Assembly (NCBI GenBank): GCA_009885185.1
Contig: VFLF01000424.1
Coordinates: 1 to 11,660 of the forward strand
Reading direction: 5' to 3'
DNA length: 11,660 nt
From: Nitrosomonadales bacterium
GTDB lineage: Bacteria; Pseudomonadota; Gammaproteobacteria; Burkholderiales; SG8-41
The notes beneath the pieces were generated by a model. It had not been told where the DNA came from and did not search any database. It saw nothing but the letters and a program-made list of their open reading frames with translations. Below, in pieces: positions 1 through 6,016 of the stretch (position 1 is the stretch's first letter; every line of letters begins with the position of its first letter). The position numbers were made by a program, and so were the translations under genes.

Positions 1-1
1 C

Positions 2-871
2 CTGCCCGGCGATGCGGCCTCGCAGAATCAGAATTCCGCCGGCTGGGTGGGACATGAAAAACTCGCGTGCAAATTCCTCTGGCCGGCGGTGTTCGGCCAC
101 CTGGCGCTGGAATACGAAAAGCGCTACGGACTCGACCGCCGCTATTTGAACCGCATCGCCGAGATCAACTATGGCAATGCGAAAAACAATCCGCTGGCGC
201 AGACCCGCCACTGGAAGTTCAACGACAAGAGTTTCACCGATGACGACGAGGCGAACCCGGTGATCGAACCCGGCACCCGCCGCCAGGATTGCGGCCAGAT
301 CACCGACGGCGCCTGCGGTCTGGTGCTGGCATCCGCGCGCTTTGCCCAGGCGCATGCGCAAAAGCGCAGCGGCACGCTCGCGGGGCTGCCGCAAATACTC
401 GGCTGGGGGCATCGCACCGCCGGGCTGCCCTACATGGAGAAAATCGAACGCAGCGCGGGCCAACCGTTTATCCTGCCGCACGTGCATGACACCATCACCG
501 ACACGTTCCGCCGCGCCGGCATGGCCGACGTGTGGCAACTCGACGGCATCGAAACCCATGATTGCTTTACCACCACCGAGTACATGGCCATCGATCATTT
601 CGGCCTGACGCCGCCGGGCCAAAGCTGGCAGGCGGTGGAGCAAGGCGTGATTGAAATGGGCGGCAAGCTGCCGATCAATCCCTCCGGTGGCCTGATCGGC
701 TGCGGCCACCCCGTCGGCGCCACCGGTGCGCGGTTGTTGTTCGACTCCGCGAAACAAGTCACCGGTCAGGCCGGCGACATGCAGGTGGAGGGCGCGAAAA
801 CCTTCGGCACGCTGAACATCGGCGGCAGCACCGCCACCGTGGTGTCGTTTGTGGTGGGCGTGCGCGACTGA
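2..871 (+). CDS. SCP2-type thiolase / acetyl-CoA acetyltransferase, 5'-truncated by window edge
   Basis: C-terminal three quarters of a thiolase-fold enzyme that condenses or cleaves acyl-CoA thioesters in the cytosol. The reading frame is open to the left edge, so the GTG at 47 is probably internal and about 100 N-terminal residues, including the usual nucleophilic cysteine, lie outside. Visible signatures are HDCF (codons 557-568), the loop that replaces NEAF in SCP2-type thiolases, and the GHP loop (His codon 707-709) inside a glycine-rich GGLIGCGHPVGATG stretch. The last catalytic loop reads NIGGS rather than the CxG of classical thiolases; in the SCP2 class the HDCF cysteine is thought to take that role, so the loss is expected. 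An NPLAQTR segment also fits the family. It converges on Bug receptor 1, 92 bp away. The family is sure; the substrate is unknown, with beta-oxidation or a CoA-dependent catabolic route most likely. Confidence 0.9.
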   Translation: MPGDAASQNQNSAGWVGHEKLACKFLWPAVFGHLALEYEKRYGLDRRYLNRIAEINYGNAKNNPLAQTRHWKFNDKSFTDDDEANPVIEPGTRRQDCGQITDGACGLVLASARFAQAHAQKRSGTLAGLPQILGWGHRTAGLPYMEKIERSAGQPFILPHVHDTITDTFRRAGMADVWQLDGIETHDCFTTTEYMAIDHFGLTPPGQSWQAVEQGVIEMGGKLPINPSGGLIGCGHPVGATGARLLFDSAKQVTGQAGDMQVEGAKTFGTLNIGGSTATVVSFVVGVRD

Positions 872-931
872 GTTACAACAAGTTGGGAATTGGGCGTTGA
901 GGGTCGGGAGCCACACCGCGACACCGGGGTT

Positions 932-961
932 ACGCCTCACCTCTCACGCTTAACGCCTCAC
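932..961. repeat. Short direct repeat ACGCCTCAC in convergent spacer
   Basis: Two copies of ACGCCTCAC (932-940 and 953-961) start 21 bp apart, with a related CTCTCACGCTTA between them. On the minus strand this reads as a run of degenerate GTGAGGCG-type units. It fills the end of the 92-bp spacer between two converging genes, where no intrinsic terminator is seen. Function unknown; it may be low-complexity filler. Confidence 0.45.
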
Positions 962-963
962 AC

Positions 964-1932
964 TCACTCCGCTTTCATCCCCGACGCCTTCACCACCACC
1001 GCCCAGCGATCAATCTCGCTTTTGATAAATGCCTGAAACTCCTGCGGTGTGTTGCCGATGGGTTCGGCGCCTTCGGCGGTGAGCCGGTCTTTCATGTCCT
1101 GCGATTGCAGCGCGCGCGTGAGCACGCCGTGCAGGCGGTTGACGATGGGCATGGGCACGCCCGCGGGCGCCAGCACGCCAAACCAGAGTGTTGCTTCATA
1201 GCCCGGCACACCGGCTTCAGCCACCGTCGGCAATTCCGGCAATACCGAAATGCGTTTCGCGCCGGTGACGCCCAGCGCGCGCAGCCGTCCGCTGCGCGCA
1301 TACGGCAACACGCCGGGCACCGCGCCGAAGGTCATGGTGATCTGCCCCGCCAGCACGTCGATCAGCGCCGGCCCCACGCCCTTGTACGGCACATGCACCA
1401 TGTTGACCTTGGTGTGCAGCACAAAGAGTTCCGTCGCCAGATGCGCGCCGCTGCCAGCACCCCCGGTGCCGAAGGTCAGTTGCCCGGGCCGCGCGCGTGC
1501 GAGCGCAATCAGTTCGGTGACGTTTTTCGTGGGCAGCGAAGGATGCACCGCGAGTATCGTCGGCACCTTGGCAATCAGCGTGATGGGCTGCAAATCGCGC
1601 AGCGGGTGGTAACTCAGCTTGCGATACAGCGTGGGGTTCACCGCCATGTTGGCGATGTTGCCGAGCACCAGGTTGTAACCATCGTTGGGCCACTTCGCAG
1701 CGATCTCCACGCCCAGCGAGCCGCCGGAACCACCGCGGTTTTCAACCACCACCTGCTGGCCCAGCGCCTCGGTAATTTTAAGCGCGGAGATACGGCCAAT
1801 CACATCGTTGGCACCGCCTGGCACGAAGGGAATCATCATGCGGATCGGCTTCACTGGATAATCCTGCGCCAGCGCGGGCGTGGCGAAGGCGCACACCAGC
1901 AGGGCTTTGACCATGATTCGGGAGTAGATCAT
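964..1932 (-). CDS. TTT-family periplasmic solute-binding receptor (Bug protein) 1
   Basis: Periplasmic binding protein of the Bug/TctC family, which captures small carboxylates and related solutes. With the ATG at 1932 it has 322 residues, usual for the family. A signal peptide (residues 1-22, ending TPALA before QDYP) is followed by PVKPIRMMIPFVPGGAND (about 27-43), the conserved ligand-loop region, then VVVENR (61-66), DGYNL, VPYKG (181-185) and LPTVAEAGVPGYE (234-246), all family hallmarks. The frame stays open up to 2037, but that extension would bury the signal peptide and runs through a hairpin, so 1932 is preferred; an ATG at 1914 is also possible. No Shine-Dalgarno sequence precedes either start. 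No TctA/TctB membrane genes are nearby, so it is an orphan receptor that must share a transporter or act in sensing. Ligand unknown. Confidence 0.92.
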   Translation of the reverse strand: MIYSRIMVKALLVCAFATPALAQDYPVKPIRMMIPFVPGGANDVIGRISALKITEALGQQVVVENRGGSGGSLGVEIAAKWPNDGYNLVLGNIANMAVNPTLYRKLSYHPLRDLQPITLIAKVPTILAVHPSLPTKNVTELIALARARPGQLTFGTGGAGSGAHLATELFVLHTKVNMVHVPYKGVGPALIDVLAGQITMTFGAVPGVLPYARSGRLRALGVTGAKRISVLPELPTVAEAGVPGYEATLWFGVLAPAGVPMPIVNRLHGVLTRALQSQDMKDRLTAEGAEPIGNTPQEFQAFIKSEIDRWAVVVKASGMKAE

Positions 1933-2148
1933 AGGTATTTGTTTTAATTGAATTATTTTTACAATTAGCAGTGCAATAAAATGACCATGCGGGTTCTGCA
2001 CAATGTCTGAACCCGCGTAGGGAGCCGCCGTTCCCATTTACAATGCGGGTCGCGAATTTTCCAGCGCGGCGCGCAGCGTCAGTATAAAGCGTGCGCGCGG
2101 GCTGCTGGAGAAATCCTGATTCTGAAAACCAACGGAGCACTTATTAAG
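1933..2148. other. Divergent intergenic region, AT-rich on the receptor side
   Basis: This 216-bp spacer lies between divergently read Bug receptor 1 and the thioesterase. About 50 bp next to the receptor start is strongly AT-rich (1933-1980), unlike the GC-rich genes around it. It holds a hairpin (separate entry) and a lone TATAAA at 2083-2088 on the plus strand without a convincing -35. No clear sigma-70 promoter pair was found for either gene. GGAG at 2134-2137 is the likely ribosome binding site of the thioesterase. Confidence 0.5.
1987..2050. repeat. Inverted repeat plus third copy of ATGCGGGT motif (possible operator)
   Basis: GCGGGTTC (1989-1996) and GAACCCGC (2009-2016) form a perfect 8-bp stem around a 12-nt loop. 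A third, direct copy ATGCGGGTC lies at 2043-2051. The three related nonamers (two direct, one inverted) sit between divergent genes, which is where a regulator's operator is often found. No regulator gene is adjacent. It could instead be an RNA hairpin in a 5' leader of the receptor transcript. Confidence 0.45.
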
Positions 2149-2643
2149 ATGGCCAAGAAATCCACGGCGGCAAAATCAAACCCGCGCGCAAAAAAATCCG
2201 CCGCCAAACCCTCGCCGCAAAGCCCCAACCCCAACCGCGTGTTTCAGGGCGGCATGCCCACCACGCTGGGCATGAAGCTCGTCTCGGTCAGCAAAAAGAA
2301 AGTGGTCGCCGAGATGGTGGTGAAAGACCAGCACCGCAACTGGAACGGCCGCGTCAACGGCGGCGCGATCATGTCGCTAGCGGACGCCACGGGCGCTGCC
2401 GGCGCAGTGGCCAACATGCCGCCGCATCATCGCGGCGGCACGCTGGAATCGAAAACCAATTTTTTCGCGGCGGGCATGGGGCCGGTGATGCGCGCGGTGG
2501 CGATTCCGCTGCACATCGGGCGCACCACGTCGGTATGGCAAACCACCATCACCAACAGCGGCGACGGCAGCCGAGTCGCTATCTGCACGCAGACGCAGAT
2601 GTGTTTGCCGGCCCGGCAAGTGCCGGTGCAGGAAGACGAATAA
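2149..2643 (+). CDS. PaaI-like hotdog-fold thioesterase with basic N-terminal tail
   Basis: A 164-residue protein of the hotdog thioesterase superfamily (PaaI/4HBT type), which typically hydrolyses acyl-CoA in the cytosol. The core starts near residue 31. It includes the hotdog helix segment VNGGAIMSLADATGAAGA (69-86), with Asp79 at the usual LAD position, followed by the strand TLESKTNFF (98-106). Family members usually read HGG where this one has NGG (Asn70). Residues 1-30 form an unusual tail with eight Lys/Arg and no acidic residue, rich in Ala, Pro and Ser, resembling the basic tails of DNA- or granule-binding proteins. GGAG lies 11 nt before the ATG. It stands alone on its strand; the next gene converges with a 32-bp gap. 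The fold is certain; the substrate and the activity of the NGG variant are not. Confidence 0.85.
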   Translation: MAKKSTAAKSNPRAKKSAAKPSPQSPNPNRVFQGGMPTTLGMKLVSVSKKKVVAEMVVKDQHRNWNGRVNGGAIMSLADATGAAGAVANMPPHHRGGTLESKTNFFAAGMGPVMRAVAIPLHIGRTTSVWQTTITNSGDGSRVAICTQTQMCLPARQVPVQEDE

Positions 2644-2675
2644 CCCGCAGGATATTGCTTTGGGGCAGTCGCCGG

Positions 2676-3437
2676 TCATCCCGCCGGCGGCCACAACCGC
2701 GCCGCCAGGTTCGGCGAACCGGGTGCATGCACCAGCTTGCGCACCACGTCGTCCGTCCACTGCTCCATTTTCGGGTTCACCTTTTCGTGCTCGACAAAAC
2801 TGCCGTCGCGCGCGCGGGTCGAGGTGAACTCGTAAAGAATCATGTGCTTGGCCCAGCCCGACACCGACGCATACTTGCGCACGCGGACACAGCCCGGCAG
2901 TTTTTGCATGCACGGCAGACGCCACTGCGCGTACCACGCGGCCAGTTCGTCTTCGTCCTGACCGGCGCCGGCGTTAAAGCTGCCTAGCTGGATGCCGGGC
3001 GCGGCCGCTTGATCCGGCGCGTATTTCGCCGCGTCAAACTCCGGGCCGTGGATGCGCGCTTCTTCGGTGGCGATGTTATGACGCTCGCCGATGCGCATCG
3101 CGAGCATTTTTTTGTCGTGCTCCGACAGTCGCGCGCGTAGCTGTGCCGGTGTCGGATTGACAAACACATGCGCGTCCGTCGCGCCGAACAGCAGAATATA
3201 ACGGTCGCCGGCGGGTATCGATGGATCGTTCACATGCCCGAGGCGATTCGGCGCGCCGGTCATTTTGACGTTGGTTTCCGAAGCGTAATGCGCGCCCCAC
3301 AGATACCCCGGCTGCTTCAGCATGTTCGGGATGTAATGGCCGTGCAGCCACTGCAAATAGTCATCGCGCCCCTGCTCCGGCAGGTTGTACCACGTCATCC
3401 AGATGCCACGATCCATGCTCTCCACGGTGTTCTCCAT
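2676..3437 (-). CDS. Tandem ferredoxin-like (Dabb/EthD-type) protein, function unknown
   Basis: A 253-residue cytosolic protein without signal peptide or membrane segment. It appears to hold two copies of a dimeric alpha/beta-barrel (ferredoxin-like) domain. The first runs about residues 11-90, from GIWMTWYNLPEQ through a helix with WLHGHYIPNML and LWGAHY. The second runs about 150-235, from QLGSFNAG through AAWYAQWRLPCMQKLPGCVRVRKY to HMILYEF. Both show the same strand, helix with a W-x-x-x-x-x-P pattern, then G-x-x-x-x-x-Y strand order. A charged linker (100-145) joins them. Such domains occur in EthD-like, Dabb stress and heme- or ring-modifying proteins, but no catalytic residue can be assigned. 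ATG 3437 is used; ATG 3416, preceded closely by GGAGAG, is a real alternative. It is divergent from Bug receptor 2 across 62 bp. Confidence 0.8.
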   Translation of the reverse strand: MENTVESMDRGIWMTWYNLPEQGRDDYLQWLHGHYIPNMLKQPGYLWGAHYASETNVKMTGAPNRLGHVNDPSIPAGDRYILLFGATDAHVFVNPTPAQLRARLSEHDKKMLAMRIGERHNIATEEARIHGPEFDAAKYAPDQAAAPGIQLGSFNAGAGQDEDELAAWYAQWRLPCMQKLPGCVRVRKYASVSGWAKHMILYEFTSTRARDGSFVEHEKVNPKMEQWTDDVVRKLVHAPGSPNLAARLWPPAG

Positions 3438-3499
3438 AGGTTGATGTGCGATTCGATTATACGGCTACAATTGCGGCAACGATTCAACCGGAGAGCCAC
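3438..3499. promoter_or_regulatory. Compact divergent promoter region
   Basis: Two -10-like hexamers lie 4 bp apart on opposite strands: a perfect TATAAT on the minus strand (3461-3456) facing the tandem ferredoxin-like gene, and TACAAT on the plus strand (3466-3471) facing Bug receptor 2. The best -35 candidates are poorly spaced: TTGAAT with 20 bp (minus) and TTGATG at 3441 with 19 bp (plus). The two polymerases could not bind at once, so expression may be mutually exclusive. This is inference from motifs only. Confidence 0.3.
3490..3495 (+). promoter_or_regulatory. Ribosome binding site that selects TTG start of Bug receptor 2
   Basis: GGAGAG sits 4 nt before TTG 3500, with its GGAG core 6 nt away. 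The upstream in-frame ATG at 3446 has no such site and would put 18 extra residues before the signal peptide. This supports TTG as the true start. Confidence 0.6.
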
Positions 3500-4468
3500 T
3501 TGAAACTTTCACTCACTTTGTTTGGCGTCGCCCTGTCTCTCGGCGCACCGCTCGCGCACGCACAAGGTCTTGGCAACATCGGCGGGCGCCCGATCCGCAT
3601 CATCGTGCCGGTGGCGCCGGGCGGGCCATCGGATACCGCCGTGCGCATCCTCGTGCCGAAGCTCAGCGAAGGACTGAAGCAAACGCTGGTGGTGGATAAC
3701 CGCCCCAGCAACAATGGCGTGGCCGGCACTGAAATCGCCGCGCGTGCCAACCCTGACGGCCTCACGCTCAACATCGGCAACAGCGGCACGCACGCGATCA
3801 ACCCCAGCCTCTACAAAAATCTGCCGTATGACCCGGTGCGCGATTTTCTGCCGATCGTGCAGATCGTCACCAGCGGCATGGTGCTGGTGGCCACGCCCAA
3901 ACTGCCGGTGAACTCGTTCAAGGAGTTTGTCGCGCTCGGTAAAAAAGACCCGGGCAAACTCAATATGGCGGTGGCCGGCGCCACCGGCGAACTCGCGGGC
4001 GAGGCGATGATGGCGATGAGCGGCATCCGCATGAACAACGTGCGCTACAAGGGCAGCTCGCCCGCCGAGATCGCAACACTATCCGGCGAATCCGACGCCA
4101 GCATGCTGACCCCGCTGGCCAGCATGCAGCACATCGCGTCAGGGCGGTTAAAAGCGATGGGCATTTCCAGCAGCAAGCGCTCGCCGCTGCTGCCCAACGT
4201 GCCCACCCTCGCGGAACAGGGTTTAGCCGGATACGACTTTCAGATCTGGCACGGCCTCTTTGCGCCGCTGAAAACACCGGAAGCCGTTACGCAAAAAGTG
4301 CATAAGGCCGCGATGCAGGCGCTGGATGCGCCCGAAGTCAAAGAACGCTTTACCAACCTGGGCTTCACCATCATCGGCAACACGCCGCAGGAATTCGCCG
4401 GCGTGGTGAAAAGCGAGTTGGCGAAGTTTCGCAAAGTGGTGGCCGACTCGGGCATCAAGATCGAGTGA
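3500..4468 (+). CDS. TTT-family periplasmic solute-binding receptor (Bug protein) 2
   Basis: Orphan periplasmic binding protein of the Bug/TctC family. From the TTG at 3500 it has 322 residues and begins with a textbook signal peptide, MKLSLTLFGVALSLGAPLAHA, cleaved before Gln22. Family landmarks follow: RPIRIIVPVAPGGPSD (30-45), VVDNRPSNNG (64-73), PDGLTL, VRYKG (181-185), a late LPNVPTLAEQGLAGYD and GNTPQEF near the C-terminus. It shares with Bug receptor 3 several features that receptor 1 lacks: GGPSD in the ligand loop, VVDNR, and GTHxINxxLYKxLPYDPxRDF. The two are probably closer paralogues. No permease genes adjoin. A weak 7-bp hairpin follows the gene. The ligand cannot be predicted; carboxylates are the family norm. 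Confidence 0.92.
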   Translation: MKLSLTLFGVALSLGAPLAHAQGLGNIGGRPIRIIVPVAPGGPSDTAVRILVPKLSEGLKQTLVVDNRPSNNGVAGTEIAARANPDGLTLNIGNSGTHAINPSLYKNLPYDPVRDFLPIVQIVTSGMVLVATPKLPVNSFKEFVALGKKDPGKLNMAVAGATGELAGEAMMAMSGIRMNNVRYKGSSPAEIATLSGESDASMLTPLASMQHIASGRLKAMGISSSKRSPLLPNVPTLAEQGLAGYDFQIWHGLFAPLKTPEAVTQKVHKAAMQALDAPEVKERFTNLGFTIIGNTPQEFAGVVKSELAKFRKVVADSGIKIE

Positions 4469-4489
4469 CGCGCGGCGCCACCACTACCC

Positions 4490-4508
4490 CAGCCACTACC
4501 GGTGGCTG
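4490..4508. terminator. Short hairpin between convergent genes (weak terminator candidate)
   Basis: CAGCCAC and GTGGCTG form a 7-bp stem around a 5-nt loop, 21 bp after the Bug receptor 2 stop and overlapping the stop of the small minus-strand gene. No T-run follows on either strand, so it is at best a partial or Rho-assisted terminator. Confidence 0.3.
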
Positions 4509-4672
4509 AACAAATGCTGGCGAAAGAGGTCTCTGGCCGCTTCTGATTTGACGTGCGGCGCGACGCAGAACAGCGCGTCCGATGCGTGGCCGTCCAATCG
4601 GTGGTGCAGATACTCCACACCGGCCAAGCCTGCCAAGCCTACACCCACCGCGAGTAGCAGAAAAATTTTCAT
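4496..4672 (-). CDS. Small membrane-anchored protein of 58 residues, unknown function
   Basis: A short gene starting at ATG 4672. Residues 1-20 (MKIFLLLAVGVGLAGLAGVE) form one hydrophobic segment with a single Lys before it, typical of an uncleaved signal anchor; no lipobox or clear signal peptidase site is seen. The remaining 38 residues (YLHHRLDG onward) are polar and His/Arg-rich, with one cysteine (Cys36), and would face the periplasm. The same frame is open upstream to 4780, but that would bury the anchor behind an Arg-rich stretch. A well-formed sigma-70-like promoter ends just before the ATG, which supports a real gene and suggests leaderless translation. It is divergent from the MFS gene. 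No family recognised; it could be spurious. Confidence 0.45.
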   Translation of the reverse strand: MKIFLLLAVGVGLAGLAGVEYLHHRLDGHASDALFCVAPHVKSEAARDLFRQHLFSHR

Positions 4673-4679
4673 GGGTGCT

Positions 4680-4708
4680 ACTATAGCGCGATAAGATCGT
4701 CGTCTCAA
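4680..4708 (-). promoter_or_regulatory. Sigma-70-like promoter, TTGAGA-N17-TATAGT
   Basis: On the minus strand TTGAGA (4708-4703) and TATAGT (4685-4680) are separated by exactly 17 bp, the optimal spacing, each differing from consensus by one or two bases. Transcription would start about 7 bp downstream, at or next to the ATG at 4672. It is the best promoter match seen in the window. Confidence 0.5.
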
Positions 4709-4766
4709 CCACGCTGAAAATAACGCGCAGCTCACACGCAATCCAAACCTAACGGCGACCCGCCTC

Positions 4767-6014
4767 GTGGCGCATATCAAAAAGCATGGCCTGCACTACG
4801 CCTGGATCGTCCTCGGCGCAGCGTGCGTGCTCAACATTGTCAGCCGCGCCGATTCGGCGTCATTTGGTGTATTTATCGACCCGCTGGTCGAATTGTTCGG
4901 CTGGAAGCGCGGCGATATTTCATTCGCCTACTCGCTGGCATTTATCGTCGGGCTGCCCGCAGTGATGCTCATGGGCTGGCTGGGCGACCGATACGGCGCG
5001 CGCATCCTCATGCTCGGCGCGTCCCTCCTGATAGGCGTAGGCACGGTGCTGCTCGGTACCATCAAGGAGTTGTGGCACTTTTACGTGTTCTACGGCTTGT
5101 TCGTCGGCTCGCTGGGGCACGCCGCGTTCAGCGTGCTGCTGCCCGTCATCATGACCCGGTGGTTTTACCGGCACATGGGCATCGCGCTCGGCATTTACTG
5201 GGCGTCGCAGGGCTTGGGGCCGGTGATTTTTGCGCCGCTGTTTCGCTGGATGCTGGAAACGCGCGGCTGGGAAAATTCCTTCACGATCATCGGCATCGTG
5301 GTAGGCATCATTCTGTTGGTGTTTTCGATGTTCATCCACAACAGCCCCGCCGACAAAGGCCTGACAGCCTATGGCGCAGAGGCCGTGCCCGAAAAACCGC
5401 ACCCGTCGTCCGCAGCCGCTGCGCCCGCGCGCCTGCGCGACATTCTGCGCGAGCGCACCGTGTGGAAGTTGATGGGCATCCACCACATCGGCTGCGCGGC
5501 ACACGCGATCATACTCGCGCACGTGGTATCGATGGCCACCTTCAAAGGCATACCGGGGTTGGAAGCCGCCGGCGTGCTCGCCACCATCGCGGGTACCTCG
5601 GTGGTCAGCCGCTTTGCGTTTTCGGTGCTGGCTGATCGGCTTGGCGGGCGTACGGTGCTGACCATCTCATTGTTGGGCCAAAGCCTGCCGGTGATTATTT
5701 TGTTTTTTGCCACCGAGGCGTGGGCTTTTTATCTGTTCGCGGTGATCTTCGGCCTGTGCTACGGCGGCGAGATGGTGGGCTTTCCGATCATCAACCGCCA
5801 GTTGTTCGGCGCAAAGGCGCCGCTCGGGTCTATCTATTCGTTCGAAATGTTCGGCGCCAGCACCGGCATGGCGCTGGGCGGCTGGCTCGGTGGCGGTCTG
5901 TTTGATATGACCGGCAGCTACCAGTGGTCGCTGGCTGCATCGCTGCTGATCGGCTTGCTGGGCTTGCCGCTGGCGCTGGCGCTGCCGCGCCACGTCAAAG
6001 GCGCTCTGCCGTAA
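4767..6014 (+). CDS. Major facilitator superfamily transporter
   Basis: A 415-residue inner-membrane transporter with the 12-helix MFS layout: six hydrophobic segments up to about residue 190, a polar Pro/Ala-rich central loop (about 190-230), then six more. The MFS motif A is clear between helices 2 and 3 as GWLGDRYGAR (70-79), and its second-half counterpart reads ADRLGGR (289-295). The segment FGWKRGDISFAYSL after helix 1 resembles monocarboxylate/oxalate-type MFS members, so an organic acid substrate is plausible but unproven. The start is GTG 4767, the only usable start between an in-frame stop at 4692 and the first helix; no good Shine-Dalgarno precedes it. The gene ends 2 bp from the convergent NHL gene, leaving no room for a terminator. 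Confidence 0.9.
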   Translation: MAHIKKHGLHYAWIVLGAACVLNIVSRADSASFGVFIDPLVELFGWKRGDISFAYSLAFIVGLPAVMLMGWLGDRYGARILMLGASLLIGVGTVLLGTIKELWHFYVFYGLFVGSLGHAAFSVLLPVIMTRWFYRHMGIALGIYWASQGLGPVIFAPLFRWMLETRGWENSFTIIGIVVGIILLVFSMFIHNSPADKGLTAYGAEAVPEKPHPSSAAAAPARLRDILRERTVWKLMGIHHIGCAAHAIILAHVVSMATFKGIPGLEAAGVLATIAGTSVVSRFAFSVLADRLGGRTVLTISLLGQSLPVIILFFATEAWAFYLFAVIFGLCYGGEMVGFPIINRQLFGAKAPLGSIYSFEMFGASTGMALGGWLGGGLFDMTGSYQWSLAASLLIGLLGLPLALALPRHVKGALP

Positions 6015-6016
6015 GG

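Noticed and set aside
1105..1947. Long plus-strand open frame opposite Bug receptor 1
   Set aside because: It is rich in His, Arg and Gln with no recognisable domain, fully opposite a clear receptor gene; typical antisense shadow in GC-rich DNA.
1933..2037. N-terminal extension of Bug receptor 1 to 2037
   Set aside because: Would bury the signal peptide and run through the AT-rich spacer and hairpin; ATG 1932 fits the family better.
2681..2690. Palindrome CCGCCGGCGG as terminator between converging genes
   Set aside because: Lies inside the coding end of the tandem ferredoxin-like gene, has no loop and no T-run.
4823..5635. Plus-strand frame inside the MFS gene in another frame
   Set aside because: Arg/His-rich out-of-frame translation of a clear 12-helix transporter.
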